A stretch of DNA of 64,000 bases. Origin: Pseudobacteroides cellulosolvens ATCC 35603 = DSM 2933. Its GTDB lineage: Bacteria > Bacillota > Clostridia > Acetivibrionales > DSM-2933. Positions 52,801 through 62,048 of the stretch are shown here, one piece after another (positions within the stretch are counted from its first letter, which is position 1; the number at the start of each line of letters is the position of its first letter). The stretch covers positions 682,001 through 746,000 of the forward strand of contig NZ_LGTC01000001.1 of the NCBI RefSeq assembly GCF_001262605.1. The letters are read 5' to 3'. Position numbers and translations under genes: made by a program. The notes beneath the pieces are model-generated. The model saw nothing but the letters and a program-made list of their open reading frames with translations. It was not told where the DNA came from and ran no database searches.

Positions 52801-53916
52801 ACCAAGGATATTGATGATGATGTTACAACTAAAGAAAATATTAATGTTGGTTATATTTATGGACTGGATACAGTATCATTAATTAGCAGTGGTTCTATCA
52901 CAGCAGCATATACAGATATGGGATACAACATTGAATCAAGAAATCCGAATCTCAAATGGGCAGTTGATCTTGATAAGGATGAAAATTCTGTAAAAGTATA
53001 TAAGATACCATTGCCAGTAACCAACATAGAATCTTTTTATGTAAAGGGTACGGATAACGGTTTAAAAAGTCTGGAGATATTTGGTGAAGATAATACTGTT
53101 ATTCCTCTAAGCCCTCAATTTTCACCAAGTAATCTTGAATATACTGCAAAAGTTTCAAGTAAAACTGAAAACATAACAGTTAAGATTGAGAAGGATGAAC
53201 ATGCAGTAGCAGAGATATCAGGCAACAGAGGCCTAAAAGTAGGCAGGAACATTGTCACAGTTGTCATAACAGCAGAAAACGGATATAAGAGGACATATAC
53301 AATCGAAGTCACACGTGACAAAGCTACAGAGCCAATAAAGGAAGAGGATAAAAAAGATATTCCAAGTGTTAAATTGACAGATATATCAAAGCATTGGGCC
53401 AATGAAGCAATCTTAAATCTTCTTGAGAAAGGAATTGTGTCAGGATATACTGATAATACATTTAAGCCAGATAACAAAATAACAAGGGCAGAGGTCGCAG
53501 TACTGTTGATAAAAGTAAAGGGAATTGTGCCTGGAACTTCCAAAGGATTGGATTTCAAAGATTGGAACAAAGTACCTTCCTGGGCTGCCGGATATCTTAT
53601 GGAAGCAGTAAATAAAAAGATAATGGGCGGATATCCTGATAAAACTATAGGTGCAGAAAGAGAAATTACCCGTGCAGAAGCAATTGTAATGATATTGAAA
53701 GCCTTTGAAAAAGAACCTTCAGATTATAAGCTTGCTGGTTTTAAAGATTCTGCAAAACTTCCAAAATGGGCAAGTGGATATATATCAACTGCTTTTGGTC
53801 TTGGATTTATTAAGGGATATGCTGATGGGACAATCAAACCCAATAATAGAATTACAAGAGCTGAGGTGGCGTGGATAATATTTAAAGCTATGGAAAGTGC
53901 TAAAGCACCAAAATAG
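37814..53916 (+). CDS. Giant SLH-anchored surface adhesin, about 5,367 aa (single-base frameshift at 50169)
   Basis: The ATG at 37814 follows GGGGGGAG; the frame's nominal start at 37730 is not real. Signal peptide residues 1-36. A Thr/Pro/Glu-rich linker (PKETTTP repeats) spans about 110-215, then two DUF11-like beta domains (about 232-432, ADKNKAVVGEDINYIVKVTN). Next come thousands of residues of beta-helix-like repeats. About 20 copies of a module with the pattern GAVxYNxIxxxxxAxI fill the middle. The frame breaks in the A run at 50169-50173; one more A joins ISAGEKTNINAGGKFVQ to the downstream 1,231-codon frame. The C-terminus has a cadherin-like sandwich (about 5083-5170) and three SLH domains (about 5186-5367). 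It would be anchored to the S-layer or cell-wall polymer and act as an adhesin. Some repeats resemble leukotoxin/filamentous-adhesin families, but I claim only the architecture. Confidence 0.88.
41880..46050 (+). repeat. Tandem degenerate repeat modules within the giant adhesin
   Basis: About 20 copies of a 60-90 residue module: Gly/Ala-rich strand, VxYN or VxIN, a polar stretch, then A-x-I at the end (AGAVSYNKLTGTTESYI; GAAVAYNNIENNVYANV; GAVLAGAVSYNKIKGNNTSF; GASTAYNELKNNVKAYV). The copies differ in sequence, so the array is old or diversifying. They would fold as a long beta-solenoid. Confidence 0.75.
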
Positions 53917-53976
53917 CGGCAAATGAATGTACAAATATTAAATATTTATCAAAACAATAATTAATAATCTAAACGC

Positions 53977-54014
53977 AAAAAGTACAGATTGAAGTTTCTC
54001 AATCTGTACTTTTT
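53977..54014. terminator. Bidirectional terminator
   Basis: Hairpin AAAAAGTACAGATTGA / TCAATCTGTACTTTTT with A's before and T's after. It separates the giant adhesin gene from the converging CBM3 gene and can serve both. Confidence 0.9.
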
Positions 54015-54038
54015 GTATGAATAATTATGACATAAAAT

Positions 54039-55409
54039 TTATTCTATCAACAAGTAGTCAAGGTTTACTGAACCGCCATCCTCAATGTCTCTTTGAAGAG
54101 AAATGGTATTTGCACCGCTGTTTAAGTGTACCGAAGCCTGTACTTCTGACCAATTGCTCCAGCTAGTAAATCTGCTGAACTTAATTTGGCTGGTCTTTAC
54201 AGCGTTAACGTAAAGGCTAAGGGATTTCTCAGCTTCGCTGGCGTTTGCGTATCTAACCTTGATGATATAATCTCCTTCTTTTGGAACATTTACAGTAAAA
54301 AGTGCTTTTGCACCAATATTACCATACCCGCATACAAATCCTGTTCCTGAATATCCGCTGTGATCGTTTGCCACAACTGCATTACCTGATAAACCAGCAT
54401 TTTCCGCTTCATACTTAAATTTTGATGTTTCATCATCAGGAATGGTAACATCAGGTATTGTTCCAGGTTCTATCAACAAGTAGTCAAGATTAACTGAGCC
54501 ACCATCCTCAATGTCTCTTTGAAGAGAAATTGTGTTCTCTCCGTTGTTTAAAGGAACAATTGCCTGTGCTTCCGACCAAGTGCTCCAACTGGAAAGTCTG
54601 GCAAATTTAATTTGACCAGTCTTTTTCCCATTAACATAAATACTAAGTGATTTCTCAGCTTCGCTGGCATTTGAATATCCAACCTTTATACTATAATTAC
54701 CGCTTTCTGGAACATTTACAGTAAAGAGTGTTTTTGCACCATCATTACCATATCCGCATACAAATCCTGTTCCTGAATATCCGCTGTGATCATTTGCCAC
54801 AAAAGCCTTGCCAGATAAATTAGCATTTTCAGCTTCATATTTCAATTGTGATGCATCATATGGAACATTCCCAGCAATTAGTTTTCCTGATTCAAACACT
54901 GCGATATATGGATTTTCAATATATTCTCTTGTAGCTATGGTGTATGAATGGTCATTGGATTGATCAAAATTTGACCAGTCCTTCCTTGCTACTCTGCCCT
55001 GAAAAATTACTTCAGATTGTTTAGGCCATATGGCACCGGAAGTTGAAATGGTTCCTGAAGACGGCTTGATCTCAAAATACGTGTCTGCTTTAGCTGACGC
55101 AGGTGAATGAGCATTAAATTTGGTACTCATTGAGCCCATGCTAACGTAATCAGTGTAATATACAAGTGGTTTGTCACTATCCTTTGTGAAGTAATATCTG
55201 ATAGTTATTTTTGACAGATCTATATTACTTGTACCTAAATTCACAAGCTTAATGTTTGCATAGATCTGATTTGAATTGGCCGCTGTACCATTGTTGTTGT
55301 ATAATACTTTCAACTTGCTAGGAGCTGCAGCGAATGATACATTTACAAAAATATTACTCATAAGCAAAAAGGCAGTTACTAAAACTGCAGAAAGTTTTTT
55401 GAGTTTCAT
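54039..55409 (-). CDS. Secreted CBM3 + two CBM35/CBM6-type modules
   Basis: 456 aa from the ATG at 55409, which has a GGGGG site; the upstream ATG at 55436 is not used. Signal peptide (LSAVLVTAFLLMSNIFVNV; cleavage after SFA). The first domain is CBM3-like (LKVLYNNNGTAANSNQIYAN, LSKITIRYYFTKDS, FQGRVARKDWSNFDQSNDHS), a cellulose/chitin-binding module. Two copies of a CBM35-like domain follow (KYEAENANLSGKA ... VNLDYLLIE), nearly identical to each other. No catalytic domain. It would bind polysaccharide outside the cell, as a free binding protein or part of a larger surface assembly. A single gene. Confidence 0.9.
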   Translation of the reverse strand: MKLKKLSAVLVTAFLLMSNIFVNVSFAAAPSKLKVLYNNNGTAANSNQIYANIKLVNLGTSNIDLSKITIRYYFTKDSDKPLVYYTDYVSMGSMSTKFNAHSPASAKADTYFEIKPSSGTISTSGAIWPKQSEVIFQGRVARKDWSNFDQSNDHSYTIATREYIENPYIAVFESGKLIAGNVPYDASQLKYEAENANLSGKAFVANDHSGYSGTGFVCGYGNDGAKTLFTVNVPESGNYSIKVGYSNASEAEKSLSIYVNGKKTGQIKFARLSSWSTWSEAQAIVPLNNGENTISLQRDIEDGGSVNLDYLLIEPGTIPDVTIPDDETSKFKYEAENAGLSGNAVVANDHSGYSGTGFVCGYGNIGAKALFTVNVPKEGDYIIKVRYANASEAEKSLSLYVNAVKTSQIKFSRFTSWSNWSEVQASVHLNSGANTISLQRDIEDGGSVNLDYLLIE

Positions 55410-55880
55410 TATTAAATTACCCCCTATAATTATCAAATATTATTTATCTATCTCTCTATATATACTAAGAACAATAAACCTCCTCACTTAACAAATTTGT
55501 GCATCAATAAGCACATAAAATAATATGAACTTATATAAAAATCAAGATTTTAACGACATATAAAAAATAGATTATTTTATAATTGATATTGTAAATAGGA
55601 ATGAAAATTTGCAAACCAATACCAATTAATATAAACCAATATTTTAAGTATAAATATCTTATAAACCTTTGTCAATAGATTCCATTGCGTACATTTCTAT
55701 TTGTCTTGAAAGATATAAACACTCAATAATGCTTTGGTAATTCAGTTGAGGACTTGAAGCTGAAATAATCATTATCGAAAGTGTAACAATGCAGATTGTT
55801 TCCATAATTAAATAAATTTGTATTTTTTAATATTTAATGATAATATTTAGACTAGAATTCAAAAAAATTTTTAATATATA

Positions 55881-55977
55881 TTAAAAGTGATTAATCTTTT
55901 TCATTTGTCTATCGCAAATCTCGCTAAAACCGTTCGTTATTTGCTTTGCCAAATGCAAGATCATTAAGCTTTTAATA
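55881..55977. repeat. Palindromic repeat B, copy 2
   Basis: The reverse complement matches 18809-18903: arms around ATTAATCTT / AAGATCATTAA and the core GCAAATAACGAACGG. It lies just before the start of the VanZ-like gene. The 300 bp before it (55500-55880) contain no gene. Confidence 0.75.
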
Positions 55978-55990
55978 TAGTAGGGGACTT

Positions 55991-57424
55991 ATGAGTATTG
56001 GATATATAGTTCATCAGTTACTTCAGTACATTATACCGGCTACAATTGTAGTGTGTGTTTTATTTGCTTTTGCAGGTGCATGTTACTTCTTTGTCTATAA
56101 AAAATTACTTAAAGGCACTAAGGCGATTAACAAAACTAAGGTGATTTTTAGTATATTACTCATTGTCTACTTGTTAGTTGTATTCGGTTTAACCTGTAAC
56201 AGAGGGGCAGGAATAGAGAGCACTGTTAATTTGGAATTATTCCGCAGCTACAAGGATGCTTGGTATACCTTTACAGTAAGAGCATGGCAGTTTATCATAT
56301 TTAATATTGTGTTGCTTATACCTTTGGGGGTTATATTGCCTTTGATTAACTGTGCATTTACAAAAATCAGATGGGCTTTGGCGGCTGCTTTTTTATCGAG
56401 CCTTTTTATTGAAGTGATTCAATTTATGGCAAAATTAGGTATATTTGAGCTGGATGATTTGTTTCATAACACATTAGGTGGTATGATTGGATATTGCATA
56501 TTTATGTTTGGTTACAGGATTATTAAAGGAACTGATAAAAGCGGTGAAAATGCTAATGATCATGTACGTGGAGCCTCTGCAGCTAAATTTCTTGTTTTAC
56601 CGTTAATTGTAATAGGGGCCTTTTTAGGCATATTTATAAAATACAACTTACAGGAGTTCGGAAACATGCCTATAATGAAGGATACAGGTGCGGACATGTC
56701 CAAATATACAATAGAATTATTGGCTGACATTAGCAATGAAGAATCATTTGCTCCTATATATAAGTATGATCATAGCTGGGACGAGGAGTTTGCCATATCA
56801 CAAGCACAAAAAGTAATGAAGGACTTGAATTTGCCTCCTTTTAAAAGTTATTTAATTCAAGGAGAAGATATATTTTTTGATTTTGATAATAGTTCGCATT
56901 GCAGTATTTGGTGGGATAGATCAAATGGAACATGGAATTATTCCAACCATGCGACCGAACCAGATAGTAGGAATGTCATTAAAAGTGAATATGAAAAGTA
57001 TAAAATTGCACTTGATTTTGCAAAAAGTCATAATATTTCATTGACCAATGCTATATTGGATTCCATTAATAAATATAATATTACTTTTAATATAAATACA
57101 GATGAAAATAATAAAATAAAAAATGTGTCAGGAAGGATTGTATTTGATATCTCCGATGCTGGATTTGTAAGGAGCATCAGACATGGTGTATATGAAAACA
57201 GCTTTGTAAGAAATGTTGATATTATTAGCCCTCAAAGTGCCTATGAGAAAATTCTGAAAGGTAATTTTTATGATTGGGAAGATGTACCAGGTGGTAAAAT
57301 TGAAATAAATGATATAAAAATATCTTATCTTTATGATACAAAAGGTTTTTATCAACCGGTTTATGAATTTAAAGGAATTCTTAATGGCAGAGAATGGAAT
57401 ACTTGTATTGCTGCCATGAAATAA
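55991..57424 (+). CDS. VanZ-like membrane protein with a C-terminal extracytoplasmic domain
   Basis: 477 aa. Four to five helices in the first 180 residues include the VanZ core (NIVLLIPLGVILPL ... LAAAFLSSLFIEVIQF ... DDLFHNTLGGMIGY). VanZ proteins affect teicoplanin resistance in enterococci; the wider family has unknown jobs in cell envelope function. One more helix near 205-220, then about 250 residues of extracytoplasmic domain (SKYTIELLADISNEESFAP; ISPQSAYEKILKG) of unknown family. The gene is alone, with a repeat B just before the start. Confidence 0.8.
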   Translation: MSIGYIVHQLLQYIIPATIVVCVLFAFAGACYFFVYKKLLKGTKAINKTKVIFSILLIVYLLVVFGLTCNRGAGIESTVNLELFRSYKDAWYTFTVRAWQFIIFNIVLLIPLGVILPLINCAFTKIRWALAAAFLSSLFIEVIQFMAKLGIFELDDLFHNTLGGMIGYCIFMFGYRIIKGTDKSGENANDHVRGASAAKFLVLPLIVIGAFLGIFIKYNLQEFGNMPIMKDTGADMSKYTIELLADISNEESFAPIYKYDHSWDEEFAISQAQKVMKDLNLPPFKSYLIQGEDIFFDFDNSSHCSIWWDRSNGTWNYSNHATEPDSRNVIKSEYEKYKIALDFAKSHNISLTNAILDSINKYNITFNINTDENNKIKNVSGRIVFDISDAGFVRSIRHGVYENSFVRNVDIISPQSAYEKILKGNFYDWEDVPGGKIEINDIKISYLYDTKGFYQPVYEFKGILNGREWNTCIAAMK

Positions 57425-57631
57425 TTTATGGATTTTGTTGGGTTTTGCAAAAGAATGGAGGACAATGGAAAGGGTACTACAAAGGAGAATACAAAATTTT
57501 ATAACTTGGAAGCTGTAATTACAGTAGGCTTCAGGAGCAAGGAAGAGTAAGGGAAAGCAGAGCTTGATTTTGTTGGAAATATGATGTACAATCAATGTGA
57601 AACATATGTTCTTGGAATCGGAGGGATATTC

Positions 57632-58195
57632 TTGAAAATTTTCAGTACAATAATTATAATTACAGTTGTTTTTGCTTTGATGAAGTATTTAGGGGAAAGC
57701 ACTAAAAAACATGCTGCTGTTGTTAGTGAAGGTACTATTATTCTTAAAATGAATCAGGCTTATGGAGTAATAGGATATATTGGTATAGTTTGCTCTGCAG
57801 TAATTGGTGTAATTGCGAGCCTTGGAACTGTTAAGTCAGTTCAGGATTTAATTATAGTTATTGGACTTGTTTTATCTTTTCTAGCCCTAAGTATGCCTCT
57901 TGTACTAATTTCAAAGAAAATGAAAATAGAGGTTGATGAAGAAAAAATAAAGCACTTTGGGATAACAGGCAAAATTAAAACAATTTATTGGAATGAAATA
58001 AAAACAGTAAAATTTAGTAAGACTGCACTGGAATTATCTTTAATTACAGATAAAATAAAAGTTAAATTACATATGCATCTTATCGGTTTTAACGATATGG
58101 TCAACATAATGAAGGCAAAGATTGACTATTCTTTATACAGAGATGCTTTAATTGAAATCGAAAGTGTAAATAACAGAATTAATAAGGGATTTTGA
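57632..58195 (+). CDS. Hypothetical membrane protein
   Basis: 187 aa from the TTG at 57632, which has GGAGGG at the right spacing; an upstream ATG at 57581 gives 204 aa but has no site. Three helices (FSTIIIITVVFALMKYL; YIGIVCSAVIGVIASLG; IVIGLVLSFLALSMPLVLI). The C-terminal 85 residues form strands resembling a PH-like domain (KIEVDEEKIKHFGITG; IYWNEIKTVKFS). Not recognised further. Confidence 0.55.
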   Translation: MKIFSTIIIITVVFALMKYLGESTKKHAAVVSEGTIILKMNQAYGVIGYIGIVCSAVIGVIASLGTVKSVQDLIIVIGLVLSFLALSMPLVLISKKMKIEVDEEKIKHFGITGKIKTIYWNEIKTVKFSKTALELSLITDKIKVKLHMHLIGFNDMVNIMKAKIDYSLYRDALIEIESVNNRINKGF

Positions 58196-58270
58196 GAAAT
58201 TTTAAGTAAGTTAATACTAGAACTTTAATGAACACGTACAGAATATGTTAATGATCATGTTAATGATGTC

Positions 58271-58298
58271 CATAATGAGAGCTCCTATTCTCATTATG
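58271..58298. repeat. Perfect 10-bp hairpin
   Basis: CATAATGAGA and TCTCATTATG separated by 8 bases; no T tail. It lies between converging genes. Its role is unclear. Confidence 0.5.
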
Positions 58299-58339
58299 GC
58301 TTTAGTAATTCTCTATATCTCACATATCCTTTTTAAATC

Positions 58340-58690
58340 CTATTTGTCACTTTTAGACAAGCCGGAATACTTTTCTATCATATTATCATCCATGCCGTCC
58401 TGCAGCATCTTTTTTGCTACTTCAATACTATTCTTCTTTTTCCCTTGTTGCAAACCTTGCTGTAAGCCCTGCTGTAAACCTTCTTCTCTTGCACCTGTAA
58501 TTCTGGTCACTTCATCGTGAATAGCCTTTTCTCTTAATTTATAATACCTTCTTTTTTCATCATTTGTACCAAGGTATTCCAATACCTTTTGTGACTTTTC
58601 TATAGCTGGCTCAGCCTTTATAGCCATATCCAACACCTCCTTGGGCCAATCATCCAAAAATAAAAGTCACCTGTCCAAAGGTTTACTCAT
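58340..58690 (-). pseudogene. Rpn/PD-(D/E)XK nuclease family C-terminal remnant
   Basis: From an ATG at 58690, MSKPLDR then a TGA where Trp is expected, then LLFLDDWPKEVLDMAIKAEP and a charged C-terminal half ending with a (LQQG)3 repeat (REEGLQQGLQQGLQQGKKK) and KKMLQDGMDDNMIEKYSGLS. These match the C-terminal part of Rpn-family recombination-promoting nucleases/transposase-like proteins. The N-terminal nuclease core is absent. A 105-aa frame remains open after the stop (MDDWP..., or an ATG at MAIKAEP with AAGGAGG), but function is unlikely. Confidence 0.7.
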
Positions 58691-58743
58691 ACTCGCTGGT
58701 CTTAGTAACGCAAAATTATAACTCTTTTCAGCTTATAAAAAAA

Positions 58744-58774
58744 TTGTTTACATGAAATAGAAAAGTGGTATAAT
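58744..58774 (+). promoter_or_regulatory. Probable sigma-A promoter of the hydrogenase maturation operon
   Basis: TTTACA (58747-58752), 16 bases, TATAAT (58769-58774), 33 bp before the TM1266-like ATG. Weak first hexamer but good spacing and perfect -10. Confidence 0.5.
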
Positions 58775-58807
58775 TAAACATAGTTAAAAAAATAACGAAG
58801 GTGAATT

Positions 58808-59059
58808 ATGTCAAACCAAAATAGAATTGCAGTAATAGGTATAGTAGTCAATAACCGAGAAGAAACCGCAAAGAGAGTTAATGACATTCTAAGCGATTAT
58901 GGTAATATAATTGTAGGCAGGATGGGGCTTCCATATAAGGAAAGGGAGATATCTGTAATATCAATTATTGTAGACGGCACTAATGATGAAATAGGTGCTT
59001 TGACAGGCAAGCTTGGAAACATTCCTGGTATTAAGGTTAAAGTGGCATTGACCTACTGA
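58808..59059 (+). CDS. TM1266-family putative iron-only hydrogenase system regulator
   Basis: 83 aa, AAGGTG site. ACT/ferredoxin-like fold family (RIAVIGIVVNNREETAKRVN; YGNIIVGRMGLPYKEREISV). Found next to hydG/hydE/hydF in many Clostridia and Thermotoga; proposed to regulate iron-only hydrogenase, but this is not proved. It begins the maturation cluster. Confidence 0.88.
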   Translation: MSNQNRIAVIGIVVNNREETAKRVNDILSDYGNIIVGRMGLPYKEREISVISIIVDGTNDEIGALTGKLGNIPGIKVKVALTY

Positions 59060-59249
59060 TTTAAGTGCTACTTATATATGATGGTAATATGGTTAATGCA
59101 GCAAGCATATATATTGCTATTGCTGATAAATAAAAATAACAATTGAATTCTTAAAATGGGTAATACCTGACGAGAAGGAGATATCTTATCGAAGGGGGAT
59201 TAATTATGCTATTGTTTTATGCTGATTCTTCCTGACGTTTGGGAGGAAT

Positions 59250-59350
59250 TTTTTAATGTGTGGGATATTATGGTGTGTTCTACACAACAATTTCTCACGA
59301 CAACAATCAATGTTGCAAAATTGCAAGCGATTTTATTATGTCTAGAAAAT
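59250..59350 (-). repeat. Dispersed intergenic repeat A, copy 3 (inverted)
   Basis: The reverse complement of this stretch matches 6841-6926 over about 90 bp (ATCGCTTGCAATTTTGCAAC, GAGAAATTG, ACATTAAAAA). It lies 25 bp upstream of hydG in the reverse direction. The rest of 59060-59249 has no clear feature. Confidence 0.75.
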
Positions 59351-59375
59351 TTTGAATAAATAGGGAGCTGATTGT

Positions 59376-60743
59376 ATGGTTGATTATATAAATGAAGAGC
59401 TTATATTTTCTCTTCTTGAAAAATCCAAGAAAGTTGATGAATCGGAAATTAAGGAAATTATAAATAAAGCAAAAAATTGCAAGGGTCTTAGCCTTGAAGA
59501 GGTGGCAAAGCTTCTTTATGTTGAAGGCGGTGAGCTTCTAGACGAGATATTTGATGCAGCGAGATATGTTAAAAACAAGGTATATGGTAAAAGGGTTGTG
59601 CTGTTTGCTCCGCTCTATACCAGCAATGAGTGCACAAACAACTGCCTTTATTGCGGCTTCAGAAGGGATAATAAAGAGCTTCATAGAAAAACCCTTTCTC
59701 TCGATGAAATAGTTACTGAAGCGAAAGCCATAGAGGCACAGGGTCATAAAAGAATTTTGCTCATATGCGGGGAGTACCCTGGAAAAACAGGTGTGAAGCA
59801 TTTGACAGATGCTATGGATGCAGTTTACAAATGTGGAGATATAAGAAGAATCAATGTTGAGGCAGCTCCCATGAAGATTGAGGAATACAGGCAGCTTAAG
59901 GAGCATGGGATAGGTACATATGTAATTTTCCAGGAAACATACAACAGAGATGTTTACAAAAAGATGCATCCAGTAGGGCTCAAAGCAGATTTTGATTGGC
60001 GTATAACAGCCATTGACCGTGCATTTGAAGCAGGCATTGACGATGTTGGGGTAGGTGCACTTTTAGGATTGTACGATTACAGGTTTGAGGTGCTGGGGCT
60101 TTTAATGCATATAGACGCATTTGAAAAGAAATATGGTGTTGGACCTCATACAATATCAGTTCCAAGACTTAGGCCGGCTTTGGGATGGGGGCTCGATGAA
60201 ATTCCTTACCTTGTAAACGATGATGATTTCAGGAAAATTGTTGCTGTATACAGACTTGCAGTTCCTTATACGGGAATTATTTTGTCAACAAGAGAAAGTC
60301 CTAAGCTTAGAGATGAACTATTGTCACTTGGAGTTTCGCAAATTAGTGCAGGGTCTAAGACGAGCCCAGGCGGATATGCAGAGGAAGAGGAAAAAGCCGA
60401 CCAGTTTGAGGTGAATGATCATAGGACACTTAACCAAATGCTTGAGACCATATGTGATAACGGATATATTCCAAGCTTTTGTACCGCATGCTATAGAAGG
60501 TGCCGTACAGGAGAAGCCTTTATGGAATATGCCAAAGAGGGAGAAATTCATGAGTTTTGCCAGCCCAATGCCATATTGACTTTCAAGGAAAACCTTATGG
60601 ACTATGGAACTGATGGCCTTCGTACAAAAGGTCAGGAAATAATCAATAAGGCACTTGATGAAATTGAAGATGTAAATATTAGAAAGTCAACAGTGGAAAA
60701 GCTTAAGGAAATTGAAGGTGGCAAGAGGGACATTTACTTTTAG
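59376..60743 (+). CDS. hydG: [FeFe]-hydrogenase H-cluster radical SAM maturase HydG
   Basis: 455 aa, GGGAG start. HydG cleaves tyrosine to give the CO and CN ligands of the H-cluster. Radical SAM Cys are in CTNNCLYC (Cys86, 90, 93). The C-terminal accessory cluster site FCTACYRRC ... EFCQPNA is the HydG-specific motif that holds the auxiliary iron-sulfur cluster. Length is near the family's usual 470. First of the maturase genes, followed 15 bp later by hydE. Confidence 0.97.
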   Translation: MVDYINEELIFSLLEKSKKVDESEIKEIINKAKNCKGLSLEEVAKLLYVEGGELLDEIFDAARYVKNKVYGKRVVLFAPLYTSNECTNNCLYCGFRRDNKELHRKTLSLDEIVTEAKAIEAQGHKRILLICGEYPGKTGVKHLTDAMDAVYKCGDIRRINVEAAPMKIEEYRQLKEHGIGTYVIFQETYNRDVYKKMHPVGLKADFDWRITAIDRAFEAGIDDVGVGALLGLYDYRFEVLGLLMHIDAFEKKYGVGPHTISVPRLRPALGWGLDEIPYLVNDDDFRKIVAVYRLAVPYTGIILSTRESPKLRDELLSLGVSQISAGSKTSPGGYAEEEEKADQFEVNDHRTLNQMLETICDNGYIPSFCTACYRRCRTGEAFMEYAKEGEIHEFCQPNAILTFKENLMDYGTDGLRTKGQEIINKALDEIEDVNIRKSTVEKLKEIEGGKRDIYF

Positions 60744-60758
60744 AATGGATGTGTTTAA

Positions 60759-62048
60759 ATGGAGAATAAGGATTTTTTGATTGTTGCACATAATACAGCT
60801 GGTATGCTTTTAATCAATAAAACCCTGCAAAATGAAAATATAAATACCGATCTGGTTCCTGCACCACCGCAGACGGGCACTATTTGTGCCATAGTAGTTA
60901 AGATAAAAGGAAATGATCTGGAAGCGTCTAAAGGCATATTGGAAAAAGAAAATGTCCCTTATAGGGATATTATAGAGGATAGGAAATTAAAGCTTCAGGG
61001 ATTGATTGATGAAAAGCTTGGTATTGCAGTATCAAATGAATTTTTAAGCGTTTTAAAAAAGATAGAAAACGGTGATGAACTGGAAAGGAACGATATAGTT
61101 TATCTCTTGAAGACTGATAAACCCAAAGAGGTAGATGTAATATTCTCTACAGCAGACAGGATAAGAAAAGAGATGGTTGGAGATGTGGTTGAAATTAGAG
61201 GTGCCATTGAATTTTCCAACTACTGCTGTAAAAGCTGCAGCTACTGTGGTATAAACGCAGGTAATAGGTCTGTTGCAAGATACAGAATGTCGGAAGAGGA
61301 GATATTGAAGGTTGTTGACAGCCTTCATGAGGCAGGCATAAAGACAGTTATTCTTCAATCGGGAGAGGACCCGCTATGGTCCACTGAAAGAATAATTAAA
61401 CTTATCAGGGCTATAAAAGAAAGAACCGGAATGAGAATCACTTTAAGCGTTGGTGAAAGGACTAAAGCCGAATATGAAGAGCTAAAAGCAAATGGTGCCG
61501 ACAACTTCCTTTTAAAAATAGAAACGACAAACAGGAAAATATTTAAGGAAGTCCATCCTGACGATGATTATGACAGGAGAATCCAATGCTCTAAATGGCT
61601 TAAAGAGCTTGGGTATATTAATGGTTCAGGTAATATTATAGGCCTGCCTGGGCAAGAGATTGAAGATATTGCAGGAGACATAATGTACTTTAAGGAAATG
61701 GGAATAAACATGATCGGTATAGGTCCTTTTATTCCTGCAAAGGGAACTCCTTTGGAACATTTGCCACATGGAGATATTAAGCTAACGGTAAGAACCGTTG
61801 CAGTTACCAGAATTGTTTGCAAAAAGGTTTATATCCCTTCAACCACTGCATTAGCTTCATTGGATAAAGATGCACAGGTTTGGGCTTTAAATGCAGGGGC
61901 AAACACCATTATGCTGATTAATACCCCTGAAATATACAGGGGCAGTTACAGAATATATGACAACAAAAATATGGTAGATATGGAATCTGCCATTTATGCA
62001 GTGAGAAAGACAGGGAGAAAGCTTCCCGCTTATTTACGGTATAGTTGA
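60759..62048 (+). CDS. hydE: HydE radical SAM maturase with N-terminal DUF3343 domain
   Basis: 429 aa, about 80 residues longer than usual HydE. Residues 1-80 are a DUF3343-type domain (VAHNTAGMLLINKTLQNENI, VPAPPQTGTICAIVVKI). Proteins of that family resemble small carrier or putative sulfur/selenium-handling domains. The HydE core has radical SAM Cys in CCKSCSYC (156, 160, 163), then LQSGEDP and IIGLPGQ. HydE builds the Fe(CO)2CN synthon of the H-cluster subsite. The fusion is unusual; the function of the N-terminal domain is not known. Confidence 0.93.
   Translation: MENKDFLIVAHNTAGMLLINKTLQNENINTDLVPAPPQTGTICAIVVKIKGNDLEASKGILEKENVPYRDIIEDRKLKLQGLIDEKLGIAVSNEFLSVLKKIENGDELERNDIVYLLKTDKPKEVDVIFSTADRIRKEMVGDVVEIRGAIEFSNYCCKSCSYCGINAGNRSVARYRMSEEEILKVVDSLHEAGIKTVILQSGEDPLWSTERIIKLIRAIKERTGMRITLSVGERTKAEYEELKANGADNFLLKIETTNRKIFKEVHPDDDYDRRIQCSKWLKELGYINGSGNIIGLPGQEIEDIAGDIMYFKEMGINMIGIGPFIPAKGTPLEHLPHGDIKLTVRTVAVTRIVCKKVYIPSTTALASLDKDAQVWALNAGANTIMLINTPEIYRGSYRIYDNKNMVDMESAIYAVRKTGRKLPAYLRYS

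Noticed and set aside
50221..53916. A separate SLH protein following the giant gene
   Set aside because: It lacks a signal peptide and its upstream frame continues without a break into the giant protein after adding one A.
58430..58490. Tandem DNA repeat in the Rpn relic as a phase-variable switch
   Set aside because: The (LQQG)3 coding repeat is normal for this family and keeps the frame; the gene is already truncated.
37061..58690. TGA read as tryptophan in two reading frames (cohesin relic, Rpn relic)
   Set aside because: Only dead remnants have these; intact genes throughout use TGG for Trp and end at TGA, so they are ordinary nonsense mutations.
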